Shown: piece by piece, positions 17,718 to 27,174 of the stretch
Numbering within the stretch: the first letter of the stretch is position 1
How the letters are laid out: the number at the start of each line of letters is the position of its first letter
Assembly (NCBI RefSeq): GCF_027913035.1
Contig: NZ_CP115775.1
Span: 2,688,501 to 2,752,500, forward strand
Reading direction: 5' to 3'
Source of the DNA: Paracoccus albus
GTDB lineage: Bacteria; Pseudomonadota; Alphaproteobacteria; Rhodobacterales; Rhodobacteraceae
Length of the DNA stretch: 64,000 nt
Translations under genes and position numbers: made by a program
The notes under the pieces: generated by a model
The model's database searches: none
Seen by the model: the letters and a program-made list of their open reading frames with translations, nothing else
What the model was told of the DNA's origin: nothing

Positions 17718-19430
17718 TTGAAGCTCGGTGATCAGGTCTTGAATGCATTCAGGCAGCTTGACAGGGCTGCCCGTGTGCGCGGCCTCGGTCACACGGCATC
17801 GCTTGCACTGCGGGTCCTGTTCACCGAGGGTCCCGCTGGCGTCCGCCGCAGGCTGGACGCGCTTGGCCCTGCCTTGCGCAGCCGCAAGCCGACGCAGCCG
17901 GATTCCGTTCTGATCCTGACGATGCCGCATGTGCTACATTTCGCCCGCCGCCTGCAATCCGTGCTTGAGGAGGCCGGTTTAGATGCCGAACTGTCAGACA
18001 CTGATCGCAAGGCTAAGCAGTTCGACACGGTGTTCACCTTCGCGCCGCAGAATTTCCCCGCCGTTCCCCCGGGTCGCTGCATCGCCATTCAGGTTGAACA
18101 ATCGGTTCTGCCACATCGCTGGACACCGGAATATCTGAAACAGCTTTCAGAATGCCGCGCCGTCTTTGAATACTCCCGAACCAACATTTTGGCGATGCAG
18201 GGCAAAATACCGTCGGGCAAGCTGTATCATGTTCCGCTGACCCCAATGACTTCGCCTCCCGCGCCCTCGGCGGTCGGTCCGCAGAAAGTGCTGTTTTACG
18301 GCGACGCATCGCCGGATCGCCGTGCCAAGCTGCTTGCGCAAATCAAACGCGACGTTCCGGAGCTGGAGATTGAAACAAATCTTTTCGGACCAAGAATGAC
18401 ACAGCGTCTGGAAGAGGCCGCGATCGTTTTGAACCTGCACGCCCAATCAGATGGTTTGCTGGAGGTCGCGCGTATTTCCGAGGCACTCGCGCATGGTTGT
18501 TTGGTCGTCAGCGAAACATCCCCCGATCAGGCGGAAATACCAGATCTTGAACCGCGCGTTGTCTTTGCGCCTCAAGGTGACGCAACAGCACTGACAGCCG
18601 CCTTGCGCCGTCTGATAGATGATGACGAAGCCTATGCGGCACAAAGCAGTATCAGCTTCGCTTCCGGGCGAGACGGATTCAGGCTTGGCGTTCTGCGGGC
18701 ATTGCAGGGGCTTGGACTGATAGAGCCTGCTACCTTCGAACGGCTGGCGACCGAGTATCCCTCTCCGGTCCCGCCCTCGCGGGACTTGTCGGGCACATGT
18801 CTGACATTGCCCGAAACGCCCCTGCGCACAGACGCATTCCTGCAAAATAACCCATCGAATTATCACCTCTGGCCGGGCATGAAGGCCAGCCCCGGTTGGC
18901 GCGGCGCGGCGCTCAGCTATCGCTATATCATGCGCAATCTGCGCGATGCCAACGTACCCGAAGCGCTCGTGATCGAGGATGACGTCATCCTTCCGCCGGA
19001 TTTCGAGCAGAAGCTGAGAACGGTTCGCGCCTATATGGATGAATGCGATGCGGACCTGTTCTCTGGTCTGATCGTCGATCTGCACAAGGACGCAAAGGTT
19101 TTGGGGGTCGAGCGCCGCGATGGGCTGGTTCTGGTGCAGCTTGACCGGGCAGTGATGATGATCTGCAACATTTACAGGCAGCGGATGATCGAACATCTGG
19201 CGGCGTGGGACGATAAAGATGACAATGCATTTACCAACACAATCGACCGCTATATGGAGGCCGCAACACATTTGCGCGTTGTGACGACTTTGCCGTTCAT
19301 GGTCGATTACGGGGCAAGCCTGCAATCAACTCTGCGCGATGCCGATAACCACAAATTCGATGCCCTCAGGGCAAGATCAGAAGCACTGCTTGCAGCAAAA
19401 GTCGCAGAGTTCGAAGCGGCGGAAAGCTGA
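17718..19430 (+). CDS. Two-domain glycosyltransferase: CgeB-like GT-B plus GT25-like domain
   Basis: 570 aa. The start is a TTG with AGAGGA 7 bases upstream; no ATG fits. The N-terminal about 340 residues resemble CgeB/YkvP-type GT-B enzymes (SVLILTMPHVLHFARRL, KVLFYGDASPDRRAKLL, GLLEVARISEALAHGCLVVS). The C-terminal about 210 residues resemble GT25 LPS/LOS transferases: LRTDAFLQNNPSNYHLWPGM, GWRGAALSYRYIMRNL and an acidic EALVIEDDVILPPDF motif for metal/nucleotide-sugar binding. It precedes the dTDP-rhamnose operon by 66 bp, so it probably builds a surface glycan. Donor and acceptor are unknown. Confidence 0.78.
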   Translation: MKLGDQVLNAFRQLDRAARVRGLGHTASLALRVLFTEGPAGVRRRLDALGPALRSRKPTQPDSVLILTMPHVLHFARRLQSVLEEAGLDAELSDTDRKAKQFDTVFTFAPQNFPAVPPGRCIAIQVEQSVLPHRWTPEYLKQLSECRAVFEYSRTNILAMQGKIPSGKLYHVPLTPMTSPPAPSAVGPQKVLFYGDASPDRRAKLLAQIKRDVPELEIETNLFGPRMTQRLEEAAIVLNLHAQSDGLLEVARISEALAHGCLVVSETSPDQAEIPDLEPRVVFAPQGDATALTAALRRLIDDDEAYAAQSSISFASGRDGFRLGVLRALQGLGLIEPATFERLATEYPSPVPPSRDLSGTCLTLPETPLRTDAFLQNNPSNYHLWPGMKASPGWRGAALSYRYIMRNLRDANVPEALVIEDDVILPPDFEQKLRTVRAYMDECDADLFSGLIVDLHKDAKVLGVERRDGLVLVQLDRAVMMICNIYRQRMIEHLAAWDDKDDNAFTNTIDRYMEAATHLRVVTTLPFMVDYGASLQSTLRDADNHKFDALRARSEALLAAKVAEFEAAES

Positions 19431-19496
19431 TGAGCCGCGCCTTGTGTGATTTTGCCGCCTGTGGCACTTCCTCCTCGACCGACCGGAGATTTGAAA

Positions 19497-20057
19497 ATGA
19501 AAGTCGAAACAACCCCACTGGACGGCGTTTTGATCCTGACCCCGCGCCGTCATGGAGACGACCGCGGCTATTTCAGCGAAAGCTGGAACCGCAAAACCCT
19601 TGCCGAGGCCGATGTGCACCTGCCCGAATTCGTTCAGGACAATCATTCCATGTCGCGAACGGTGGGCACTTTGCGCGGACTGCACTATCAATCGCCGCCG
19701 ATGGCACAGGGTAAGCTGGTTCGCTGTGGGCGCGGTGCGCTTTACGATGTGGCCGTCGATGCCCGCCGCGGCAGCCCGACGTATGGTCAGTGGTTCGGCG
19801 AAACGCTGACCGAAGAAAACGGCAAGCAATTGTGGGTCCCGGCAGGCTTTCTGCACGGCTTCGTCACCATCCAGCCGGACACCGAAATCATCTACAAATG
19901 CACCGCGCATTACTCGCCCGAAAATGATGGCGCCGTCCGCTGGGATACGGTCGGCATTGATTGGGGCGTCGAAAATCCGATCCTGTCGGAAAAGGACAGC
20001 AAGGCGCCGGCCTTCGTAGAGTGGGAATCGCCGTTCACGATTGAGAACACGGCATGA
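19497..20057 (+). CDS. rfbC: dTDP-4-dehydrorhamnose 3,5-epimerase
   Basis: 186 aa, typical. Third step of dTDP-L-rhamnose synthesis. ATG 19497 has GGAG 8 bases upstream and matches the family N-terminus ([20 protein letters not shown]). Motifs include [30 protein letters not shown] with the catalytic His, [20 protein letters not shown] and [12 protein letters not shown]. First gene of the rfbCBDA operon; its stop overlaps rfbB as ATGA. Confidence 0.97.
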   Translation: MKVETTPLDGVLILTPRRHGDDRGYFSESWNRKTLAEADVHLPEFVQDNHSMSRTVGTLRGLHYQSPPMAQGKLVRCGRGALYDVAVDARRGSPTYGQWFGETLTEENGKQLWVPAGFLHGFVTIQPDTEIIYKCTAHYSPENDGAVRWDTVGIDWGVENPILSEKDSKAPAFVEWESPFTIENTA

Positions 20058-21091
20058 AGATCATCGTAACGGGCGGCGCAGGCTTTATCGGCTCTGCCGT
20101 TGTACGTCAGGCCATCCGCGACGGACATGAGGTCGTCAATCTGGATTCGCTGACCTATGCAGCCAATCTGGAAAATGTGGCCAGCGTGTCCAACGCGCCC
20201 GGATATGCCTTTGAACAGGTCGATATCCGCGACCGTGCGGCGCTTGATCGTGTCTTTGCCGATCATCAGCCCGACGCGGTCATGCATCTCGCCGCTGAAA
20301 GCCATGTCGACCGCTCTATCGACGGTCCGGGAGAGTTCATCCAGACCAATATCAACGGCACATACAACCTGTTAGAGGCGGCCCGCGCCTATTGGACCGA
20401 ACAAGGCAAACCGGACGATTTCCGCTTCCACCACATCTCAACGGATGAGGTGTTCGGCTCGCTGGGTGATGAAGGTCAGTTCACTGAAGAAACGCCTTAC
20501 GATCCGCGCAGCCCCTATTCTGCGTCCAAGGCAGCATCCGACCATCTTGTTCGCGCGTGGCACGAGACCTATGGCCTGCCGGTCGTCATGACCAACTGTT
20601 CGAACAATTACGGTCCTTTCCACTTCCCCGAGAAGCTGGTGCCAGTGGTGATCCTGAAAGCGCTTTCGGGTCAGCCGATTCCGGTCTATGGCGATGGCGG
20701 CAACGTCCGTGACTGGCTTTATGTCGAAGATCACGCCAATGCGCTGCTGACCGTTCTGGAGAAGGGTGAGCTTGGCCGAAGCTATAATATCGGTGGCGAG
20801 AATGAGGCGAAAAACATCGACCTCGTCCGCACGATCTGTGCGCATATGGATGACCTTCACCCCGAAGGTGCGCCCCATGCCGATCTGATCACCTTTGTCA
20901 CCGACCGGCCCGGCCATGACCGGCGCTATGCCATCGACCCGACGCGGATGCGCAATGAACTCGGCTGGCGCCCGTCTGTGACCGTCGAAGAAGGGCTGCG
21001 AAAGACTGTCGAATGGTATCTGGCCAACGAAGACTGGTGGCGCCCGCTGCTGGAGCGTGATGGCGTTGGCAAACGTTTGGGCACAGGCTGA
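20054..21091 (+). CDS. rfbB: dTDP-glucose 4,6-dehydratase
   Basis: 345 aa. Second step of dTDP-L-rhamnose synthesis, NAD-dependent. Extended SDR fold: nucleotide-binding [14 protein letters not shown] at the N-terminus, [15 protein letters not shown], the catalytic [11 protein letters not shown] (Thr-Asp-Glu) and [12 protein letters not shown] (Tyr-xxx-Lys), then [17 protein letters not shown] and [16 protein letters not shown] stretch [17 protein letters not shown]. Overlaps rfbC by 4 bp and is followed by rfbD after 17 bp. Confidence 0.98.
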   Translation: MKIIVTGGAGFIGSAVVRQAIRDGHEVVNLDSLTYAANLENVASVSNAPGYAFEQVDIRDRAALDRVFADHQPDAVMHLAAESHVDRSIDGPGEFIQTNINGTYNLLEAARAYWTEQGKPDDFRFHHISTDEVFGSLGDEGQFTEETPYDPRSPYSASKAASDHLVRAWHETYGLPVVMTNCSNNYGPFHFPEKLVPVVILKALSGQPIPVYGDGGNVRDWLYVEDHANALLTVLEKGELGRSYNIGGENEAKNIDLVRTICAHMDDLHPEGAPHADLITFVTDRPGHDRRYAIDPTRMRNELGWRPSVTVEEGLRKTVEWYLANEDWWRPLLERDGVGKRLGTG

Positions 21092-21108
21092 TCTGGAAAG
21101 GCATCAAA

Positions 21109-21960
21109 ATGGATAATCTTCTGGTTTTTGGCAGAACCGGACAGGTGGCAACAGAACTGTCGCGGATTGCGCCTGACGCGTATTTCGCGGGCCGTGACGA
21201 AGCCGACCTCACCGATCCTGCTGCCTGCGCCGATCTGATCTGCAGCAAAAAGCCGAATGCAGTCATCAACGCGGCTGCCTACACCGCTGTCGATAAGGCA
21301 GAAGAGGATCAGCAGACCGCAAAGCTGGTAAACGCCGATGCGCCGGCTGCGATGGCGGCGGCATGCGCCGAACTTCGCATCCCCTTCGTTCACGTCTCGA
21401 CTGATTACGTCTTCGACGGATCAGGCGATCAGCCGCGCGCCGAAGATGCCTCGACCAATCCGCTGGGGGCCTATGGCCAGACGAAGCTGGACGGTGAACA
21501 GGCGATTGCAGCCGCTGGCGGGCAGAATGCGATCCTGCGGACAAGCTGGGTGTTTTCGGCGCATGGCAACAATTTCGTCAAGACGATGCGCCGCCTCGGC
21601 AAGGAACGCGACCGTCTGACCATCGTTGCCGATCAGATCGGCGGCCCGACCGCTGCCGCAGATATCGCGCGCGCTGTTCTGACGATGGCTGAAGCCATGA
21701 CAAAGGACCCATCGAAAGGGGGCATCTATCATTTCTCGGGCGCACCGGATGTCAGCTGGGCCGATTTCGCGCGCGAAATCTTCGCCCAATCTGACCTGAC
21801 GACCGAGGTTGCGGATATCCCGACAAGCGCCTACCCGACGCCCGCAAAGCGCCCGCTGAACTCTCGCCTGCACTGTGCCGCAGTCAGCCATGATTTCGGC
21901 GTCGCGCGTCCGGATTGGCGGCAATCGCTTACAGATGTGATAAAGGAACTGAACGTATGA
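21109..21960 (+). CDS. rfbD: dTDP-4-dehydrorhamnose reductase
   Basis: 283 aa. Last step, giving dTDP-L-rhamnose. SDR-type motifs: LVFGRTGQVATEL (NADPH loop), NAAAYTAVDKAEEDQ, HVSTDYVFDGSGD, and GAYGQTKLDGEQA with the catalytic Tyr and Lys; GIYHFSGAPDVSWADFAREI near the C-terminus. Its stop overlaps the rfbA start as ATGA. Confidence 0.98.
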   Translation: MDNLLVFGRTGQVATELSRIAPDAYFAGRDEADLTDPAACADLICSKKPNAVINAAAYTAVDKAEEDQQTAKLVNADAPAAMAAACAELRIPFVHVSTDYVFDGSGDQPRAEDASTNPLGAYGQTKLDGEQAIAAAGGQNAILRTSWVFSAHGNNFVKTMRRLGKERDRLTIVADQIGGPTAAADIARAVLTMAEAMTKDPSKGGIYHFSGAPDVSWADFAREIFAQSDLTTEVADIPTSAYPTPAKRPLNSRLHCAAVSHDFGVARPDWRQSLTDVIKELNV

Positions 21961-22829
21961 CCCAGCGTAAGGGCATCATCCTCGCCGGAGGTTCCGGCAC
22001 ACGGCTTTACCCGATCACGATGGGCCTGTCGAAGCAGCTTTTACCGATCTATGACAAGCCGATGATCTATTATCCGATCTCGGCCCTGATGCTGGCCGGA
22101 ATTCGTGAGATCGCGATTATCACGACACCAGAGGATCAGTCCCAGTTCCAGCGCCTGCTGGGCGACGGTACGCAATGGGGCCTTGAGTTTACCTATATCA
22201 TCCAGCCGTCGCCCGACGGGCTTGCGCAGGCTTATCTTCTGGCGCGCGACTTCCTGAACGGTGCGGGATCCGCAATGGTGCTGGGCGACAATATCTTCTT
22301 CGGGCATCGCCTGTCAGAGCTTCTGGGCAATGCAGATTCGAAGACCGATGGCGGCACGGTATTCGGTTATCGCGTGGCCGATCCGGAACGCTATGGCGTG
22401 GTGGATTTCGATGCTGACGGAACGGTCCGCTCCATCATCGAAAAACCTGAAAACCCGCCATCGCAATACGCTGTCACCGGCCTGTATTTCCTTGACGGCA
22501 CTGCGCCGGATCGCGCGGCACAGGTTCAGCCATCGCACCGCGGCGAGTTGGAGATCACCACTTTGCTGGAATCCTACCTGCACGATGGCAAGCTGACCGT
22601 CGAACGCATGGGCCGTGGTTATGCCTGGCTGGATACCGGGACGCATGGCAGCCTTCTGGATGCGGGAAACTTCGTTCGTACGCTGGAAAGGCGCCAGGGC
22701 CTGCAAACCGGTTCACCCGACGAAATCGCGTACGAGCGGGGCTGGATCGATGGCGAACAGTTGGCCGATCGTGCCAAGCAATTCGTGAAGAACGACTACG
22801 GCCGATATCTGTCCGGGCTGCTGAAATAG
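21957..22829 (+). CDS. rfbA: Glucose-1-phosphate thymidylyltransferase
   Basis: 290 aa. First step: dTTP plus glucose-1-phosphate to dTDP-glucose. ATG 21957 is chosen for the ATGA overlap with rfbD and the canonical N-terminus (KGIILAGGSGTRLYPIT). Further motifs: KQLLPIYDKPMIYYPISALM, MVLGDNIFFGHRL, VVDFDADGTVRSIIEKPENP, and RGYAWLDTGTHGSLLDAGNF. Completes the four-gene dTDP-rhamnose set in the order C-B-D-A. Confidence 0.98.
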   Translation: MTQRKGIILAGGSGTRLYPITMGLSKQLLPIYDKPMIYYPISALMLAGIREIAIITTPEDQSQFQRLLGDGTQWGLEFTYIIQPSPDGLAQAYLLARDFLNGAGSAMVLGDNIFFGHRLSELLGNADSKTDGGTVFGYRVADPERYGVVDFDADGTVRSIIEKPENPPSQYAVTGLYFLDGTAPDRAAQVQPSHRGELEITTLLESYLHDGKLTVERMGRGYAWLDTGTHGSLLDAGNFVRTLERRQGLQTGSPDEIAYERGWIDGEQLADRAKQFVKNDYGRYLSGLLK

Positions 22830-22839
22830 CCGACCGCCG

Positions 22840-23481
22840 TCATATGGCGGCAATCAGACCCGGCAAAGCTGAAAATTCGGAAAACAGCGCATCATGCGGC
22901 AATGTTTCCGGTTCGGCCTTGCGATAGCCTTCTGTGAACAGGAAGAACGGCACATTCGCCGAAGCAGCCGTTTCCGCATCAACCTCGCTGTCACCAACAT
23001 AGACAGTTTGCAAGTCACCCAGCTCTTGCCGAACGGCAAGAAGCATCGCCGGGTCCGGTTTGCGTGGAAGCCCGCTATCGCCGCCGATCACCTCTTTGAA
23101 GAACCGGTCAAGCCCAAGATGGCGCAGCACGGAATGCGCGGGGGCGGCAGGTTTGTTGGTGCAGACACCCATCACGTGTCCGCTTGCCTGCAGAGCCTCC
23201 AACGCCGCGACCACGCCGGGATAGGGCCGCGTCAGACCAACTGCGCTTTCATACCTCGCCACAAGACTGGCAATCATACGCTCGGCCCTCTCATGATCGG
23301 AAATGCCGCGCGCGTCCAGCATCTGCTGCACCAGCATAGGCACACCGCGGCCGACGAAGCTGCGGATCGTCGGAAGATCAAAGCCCTCCAGCCCCTCTTC
23401 CGCCAAAACAGCGTTAGCCGTCGCATGAATATCGGGGGCGCTGTCGATCAGCGTCCCGTCAAGATCAAAGATGACGATCAC
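22840..23481 (-). CDS. gph: Phosphoglycolate phosphatase
   Basis: 213 aa HAD-superfamily phosphatase removing 2-phosphoglycolate formed by DNA repair or Rubisco oxygenation. HAD motifs: IFDLDGTLIDSAPDIH (nucleophile Asp), MGVCTNKPAAPAHSVLRHLG (motif II), and GLPRKPDPAMLL with VYVGDSEVDAETAASANVPF (motifs III and IV). It lies 3 bp behind rpe on the same strand, the same rpe-gph pairing as in E. coli, and converges with the rfb operon. Confidence 0.92.
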   Translation of the reverse strand: MIVIFDLDGTLIDSAPDIHATANAVLAEEGLEGFDLPTIRSFVGRGVPMLVQQMLDARGISDHERAERMIASLVARYESAVGLTRPYPGVVAALEALQASGHVMGVCTNKPAAPAHSVLRHLGLDRFFKEVIGGDSGLPRKPDPAMLLAVRQELGDLQTVYVGDSEVDAETAASANVPFFLFTEGYRKAEPETLPHDALFSEFSALPGLIAAI

Positions 23482-23484
23482 GGC

Positions 23485-24183
23485 TCAGGCCCGGTTGACG
23501 GCCAACTCAGCCGCCTGCCGGAGCGCACGGATATTTTCGCCGTAAGCATCGGCCTTGTCGACCGATCCCCCTTTGAACACGGCGGACCCGGCGACCAGCA
23601 CATCCGCACCTGCCCTGGCCACCAGCGGTGCCGTCTTCGGATCGACGCCGCCGTCCACCTGAATGTGAATGGGCCGGTCACCGATCATCCCGCGCAGCTT
23701 GGCGATCTTGTCGACCTGGCTGTGAATGAACTTCTGCCCGCCAAAGCCGGGATTAACCGACATCACAAGCACAAGATCGGCCAGGTCCAGAACATATTCG
23801 ACCGCTTCCACCGGGGTGCCGGGGTTGAGCGCAACACCTGCCTTCTTGCCGGTTGCCCGAATAGCCTGCAGCGTCCTGTGAATATGGGGACCGGCCTCGA
23901 CATGCGCGGTGATCAGATCGGCCCCCGCATCGGCATATGCCTCGATATAGGGATCGACCGGCGCGATCATCAGGTGCACATCCATGAAGCCACGAACATG
24001 CGGCCTGAACGCCTTTACGGCGGGCGGCCCAAAAGTCAGGTTGGGGACGAAATGACCGTCCATGACATCGACATGGACCCAGTCGGCACCCTGATCCTCT
24101 ACCGCGCGGATCTCACGACCGAAATCGGCAAAATCGGCAGAGAGGATGGACGGGGCAATCTTGATGCTGCGCTCAAAGCTCAT
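23485..24183 (-). CDS. rpe: Ribulose-phosphate 3-epimerase
   Basis: 232 aa from ATG 24183, which has AAAGGGA 5 bases upstream; ATG 24225 would add 14 unlike residues. TIM barrel with family signatures [37 protein letters not shown] (metal and catalytic Asp), [36 protein letters not shown] and [20 protein letters not shown]. Interconverts ribulose-5-P and xylulose-5-P in the pentose phosphate or Calvin pathway. Cotranscribed with gph. Confidence 0.97.
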   Translation of the reverse strand: MSFERSIKIAPSILSADFADFGREIRAVEDQGADWVHVDVMDGHFVPNLTFGPPAVKAFRPHVRGFMDVHLMIAPVDPYIEAYADAGADLITAHVEAGPHIHRTLQAIRATGKKAGVALNPGTPVEAVEYVLDLADLVLVMSVNPGFGGQKFIHSQVDKIAKLRGMIGDRPIHIQVDGGVDPKTAPLVARAGADVLVAGSAVFKGGSVDKADAYGENIRALRQAAELAVNRA

Positions 24184-24325
24184 CGCAATCCCTTTGGCAT
24201 GGGCTGGAAAATCGTATCGACGCATAGGCCCGACGATATACCGCCGTCAACCTTAACAGCCCGTCGAGTGCAACATCTTGGCAAAACCCACCGTAAAGCC
24301 CGGAAAAGCACGCCCCAAGTGACCG

Positions 24326-25261
24326 TTACAGCTTCGGACGGCGAAGCTTCCCCGCCAGCACGGCGGCGTAAAATGCAGCGCTACCCGCAGCGGTCTGGCG
24401 ACGCAGCCCCAGTTTTTTCATCTCCAATGCCATTCGCGGCCCGGGCATATCCAAGCCCGAACTGAATCGCTGCAACAGGTCCCGGTTTTCGGACGTCAAT
24501 TCGTGCTGGACCGCAGTCAGCGCCGCCGTATTGGCATGAACCCAATGGCCGTAATCTCCGGCAAAAAGCTGTCCAAGCCGGGCGCGCATCGCGGGCAAGG
24601 TATCGTTGCGCCCTTTCAGGTTGTCCTGATGCTGCCGGTACAGAAGAACCTCTGCATCGTCACGGAAAATCCTGTGACCCGCCCCGGCAACAAGCTGGTA
24701 CAGCCACCAGTCATGTGCCTCTATATCTGCCGTAGCAGCCGCGGGGGCCGCCCGCTGTGCCAGATCAACAGCCTTGGGCGGCAGCAGCAGCGTGTTGCCC
24801 GCAGTCACGGCCTGGATCAGCGCATTTCGAAAATCAAACGGTCCGGGAAATTGGCGTGACGCGCTCAGCGGGTTCAAATGCACATCGCAGATGGTGGTCC
24901 GCGCACTGTACAGCCCCAGATCTCTATCAGAGCCGAGCACAGCAATCGCGCGGGCCAGCTTATCCGGTCGCCAGACGTCGTCCTGATCGGAAAATGAGAG
25001 ATACTCGCCCCTCTGCGCGTGACCGATCATTGACAGGAAATTCTGCGTCGCCCCCTTGCGCGGTCCTTCGACAAGCTGCACCTGCCCATCAGGTCGAGAG
25101 GCCGCAAAATCGCGCAAAATCTGCGGTCCTGCATCGTCCGAGCCATCATCCGACACGACGAGCCGCCAATCCTTATGCGTTTGTGCAGCGATGCTTTCCA
25201 GTTGTGCCGCGATATGTTCGGCACCCTGATAAAGTGCCAGACCAATCATCACCCGTGCCAA
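24326..25261 (-). CDS. Glycosyltransferase family 2 protein
   Basis: 311 aa from a TTG at 25261 (GGGGG 5 bases upstream); ATG 25249 is also possible. GT-A fold: VMIGLALYQGAEHIAAQLES at the N-terminus, VVSDDGSDDAGPQILRDF (nucleotide-binding DDGS), YLSFSDQDDVWRPDKLARA (QDD metal-binding), and EAHDWWLYQLVAGAG as the catalytic region. Similar to rhamnosyltransferase-type GT2 enzymes of O-antigen and exopolysaccharide pathways, which fits the dTDP-rhamnose genes 2 kb away. The same frame continues open for about 45 codons upstream of the start. Donor not proven. Confidence 0.88.
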   Translation of the reverse strand: MARVMIGLALYQGAEHIAAQLESIAAQTHKDWRLVVSDDGSDDAGPQILRDFAASRPDGQVQLVEGPRKGATQNFLSMIGHAQRGEYLSFSDQDDVWRPDKLARAIAVLGSDRDLGLYSARTTICDVHLNPLSASRQFPGPFDFRNALIQAVTAGNTLLLPPKAVDLAQRAAPAAATADIEAHDWWLYQLVAGAGHRIFRDDAEVLLYRQHQDNLKGRNDTLPAMRARLGQLFAGDYGHWVHANTAALTAVQHELTSENRDLLQRFSSGLDMPGPRMALEMKKLGLRRQTAAGSAAFYAAVLAGKLRRPKL

Positions 25262-25450
25262 GCCAACCCCCGCACTGTTACCCTGCAGCCCTCTGCCTTT
25301 CGCTGCATGTGCCGTGTTCGCGCCCCGTTTCGCAAGACCCGACAGCTTGCGTGAAAGATCTGCCTCGGTATTGGTGGCCAGTGCCGCGACAGCCGACCCT
25401 TAACCAGGCCGCATCAGCACCCGCAGAAAGGTCCGTACGTCAGCCCAACG

Positions 25451-25996
25451 TCAGGACGCGTTTTGTCTGGCGATATCCTCGATCAAAACGTCCGTTACCA
25501 GACCCTCGGTCACGCCAGTCGCCGCAGCCAGCAGCGATTCCCTTAGCCGTCGCAACCGGGCATCCAGCGTGAAGTTCCCGTCGAACCCACCTGTATTCGC
25601 ATGGATCATCAGGCTGCGCAGCAGCGCGTCGCGCAAGCGGTACTCATGGCGATAGACCTCCTCTTCCTCGCTTTCCGGCATTTCGACTGTCAATGTCAGG
25701 ACCATCATACCATCCAGCCGGTCGCCATGCATGACGGGCACGAAAAACTGGGTCGGGAAACGGTAATAGGACATTGCCGAACGGTCCGCGTCCTTGTTCT
25801 GGATTGAGACATGACCATCATCTGCGCCCCCCTGCGCGCCAGCCGGTGTCACGGAATCAGCCTGCCCGCCTTTCGCTGCGCGTTCTGCCGTAAGGGGCGC
25901 TGTGTCGCCGGCACTCCCTCGCAGATATTCCCCTGCCAGCAAGCCGCCGGTCACGACAAGAACAAGCGCAAGGATAAAAACAGCTTTTCCGATCAT
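25451..25996 (-). CDS. fliL: FliL-like flagellar basal body-associated protein
   Basis: 181 aa. One N-terminal transmembrane helix (AVFILALVLVVTGGLLAGEY) followed by a periplasmic domain with SYYRFPTQFFVPVMHGDRLDG, VMLTLTVEMPESEEEEV-like acidic stretch and LRRLRESLLAAATGVTEGLV near the C-terminus, as in FliL, which binds the stator and supports torque. Last gene of the flgBC-fliE-fliQ-flgFGAH-fliL run, 9 bp after flgH. The Ala/Gly-rich linker (about 30-60) is low complexity. Confidence 0.85.
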   Translation of the reverse strand: MIGKAVFILALVLVVTGGLLAGEYLRGSAGDTAPLTAERAAKGGQADSVTPAGAQGGADDGHVSIQNKDADRSAMSYYRFPTQFFVPVMHGDRLDGMMVLTLTVEMPESEEEEVYRHEYRLRDALLRSLMIHANTGGFDGNFTLDARLRRLRESLLAAATGVTEGLVTDVLIEDIARQNAS

Positions 25997-26005
25997 AACC
26001 TTGTC

Positions 26006-26740
26006 TCAGTATGGAAGAAAAATGTCTGCGATCTGCTGCCCATAGCGAGGCTGCTGAACATCGCTGATCTGGCCCCGCCCGCCATAGGAGATCCGCGCAC
26101 CGGCAATGCGATCATACGACACCTCATTGCTGCGTCCGATATCCTCGGGGCGGACAAAACCGGAAACCGTCAGTTCACGAAGCTCGAAATTCACGCGCAC
26201 CTCCTGACTGCCGCGGATATGCAAAGTGCCGTTCGGCAGACGGTCGATCACGGTGGCAGCAACGCGCAGTCGCAGCTTTTCGCGGCGAGAGACCTTTCCG
26301 TTGCCCTTATAGGCAGAATCCGCATCCGCCTCTGCCAGTTCCGCCATCGAGGCATTGCCCCCCATTTTCTTGTCCAGACTTTGCGGCAGGCCACCGAATG
26401 CAGGGATACTGACATTGTCCGAGGCCGAGCGTGAGCGACTGGAACTGTTCGAGATTTCCGCCCTGTCGTCGATCTCGATCAGGACGGTCAGAATATCGCC
26501 GCGCGTCGTCGCCCGCGCGTCCGCCACCAGAGAACTGCGCTCCCCCCGCCATAACGAGGCGCTGAACTCCGGACGTTGCGGCGATTCGGGCAGGTCCAGT
26601 TCCGGCTCTGTCATGGCGATGAATTCCGGCGTGCTTTGCGGCTCGGTCAGTGTCGGGGGGCGGCCGATATGATCCACGCGGTTGCAGGCTGCAGCAGACA
26701 GCAATGTCAGCGCGGCAGCAAAAATGCTGGTCAATCTCAT
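26006..26740 (-). CDS. flgH: Flagellar L-ring lipoprotein FlgH
   Basis: 244 aa. Forms the outer membrane bushing around the flagellar rod. Signal peptide MRLTSIFAAALTLLSAAAC with a lipobox-like SAAAC. Family motifs: SLVADARATTRGDILTVLIE, then INDRAEISNSSSRSRS-type stretch, KGNGKVSRREKLRLRVAATV, GTLHIRGSQEVRVNFELREL, VRPEDIGRSNEVSYDRIAGA and the C-terminal ISYGGRGQISDVQQPRYGQQ. Start overlaps flgA stop? No: its ATG at 26740 overlaps the flgA stop as ATGA, indicating coupling. Confidence 0.96.
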   Translation of the reverse strand: MRLTSIFAAALTLLSAAACNRVDHIGRPPTLTEPQSTPEFIAMTEPELDLPESPQRPEFSASLWRGERSSLVADARATTRGDILTVLIEIDDRAEISNSSSRSRSASDNVSIPAFGGLPQSLDKKMGGNASMAELAEADADSAYKGNGKVSRREKLRLRVAATVIDRLPNGTLHIRGSQEVRVNFELRELTVSGFVRPEDIGRSNEVSYDRIAGARISYGGRGQISDVQQPRYGQQIADIFLPY

Positions 26741-27174
26741 CGCAATTCCTTCAGTTGGTCGCCGGCAAGCAAGGTTCCGTCATCAGCGACTCTGGCAGAG
26801 ATCGTCTTGCGCGATGTCAGGTTCATCGCCCGGACAATCTGCCCCGCGGCGCCTTCCGTCAGCGCCCTGCCTTCAGTCGCAATACGCAACGAACCCGCAG
26901 CGTAGACGATGCGCACGATCTGGTTCCGTTCGACCAGAACCGGCGCGCGAAGCGCGGCGGCCGTCACAGGCCGCCCTTTGTAGATCGCGATCCGGGCCTG
27001 CTTGCCGACGGCCAGAGCGTTTTCTGAAAGTCCGACGGAAACCTGATCGTCCCATGAAAGGTCATCGCCGGAGATGATAGTGCCCACCGGAATGTCGCGC
27101 GCCGCCACGACATTGGCCATCGCAGCGGGCGCGGCCAGAAGGCCAAGCGCAAAATAAATAAACCACCGCATCAC
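26737..27174 (-). CDS. flgA: Flagellar P-ring assembly chaperone FlgA
   Basis: 145 aa with a signal peptide (MMRWFIYFALGLLAAPAAMA). Periplasmic SAF-domain chaperone for FlgI polymerisation. Motifs: VVAARDIPVGTIISGDDLSW, GKQARIAIYKGRPVTAAALR, VLVERNQIVRIVYAAGSLRI and GAAGQIVRAMNLTSRKTI. It is short, as is usual in alphaproteobacteria, lacking the extra N-terminal domain of enterobacterial FlgA. ATGA overlaps on both sides (with flgG and flgH). The P-ring gene flgI is not in the window. Confidence 0.93.
   Translation of the reverse strand: MMRWFIYFALGLLAAPAAMANVVAARDIPVGTIISGDDLSWDDQVSVGLSENALAVGKQARIAIYKGRPVTAAALRAPVLVERNQIVRIVYAAGSLRIATEGRALTEGAAGQIVRAMNLTSRKTISARVADDGTLLAGDQLKELR

Noticed and set aside
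22894..24465. 523-codon plus-strand frame over gph and rpe
   Set aside because: Both genes beneath it carry clear catalytic motifs on the minus strand; the plus-strand translation is rich in His, Arg and Pro with no motif.
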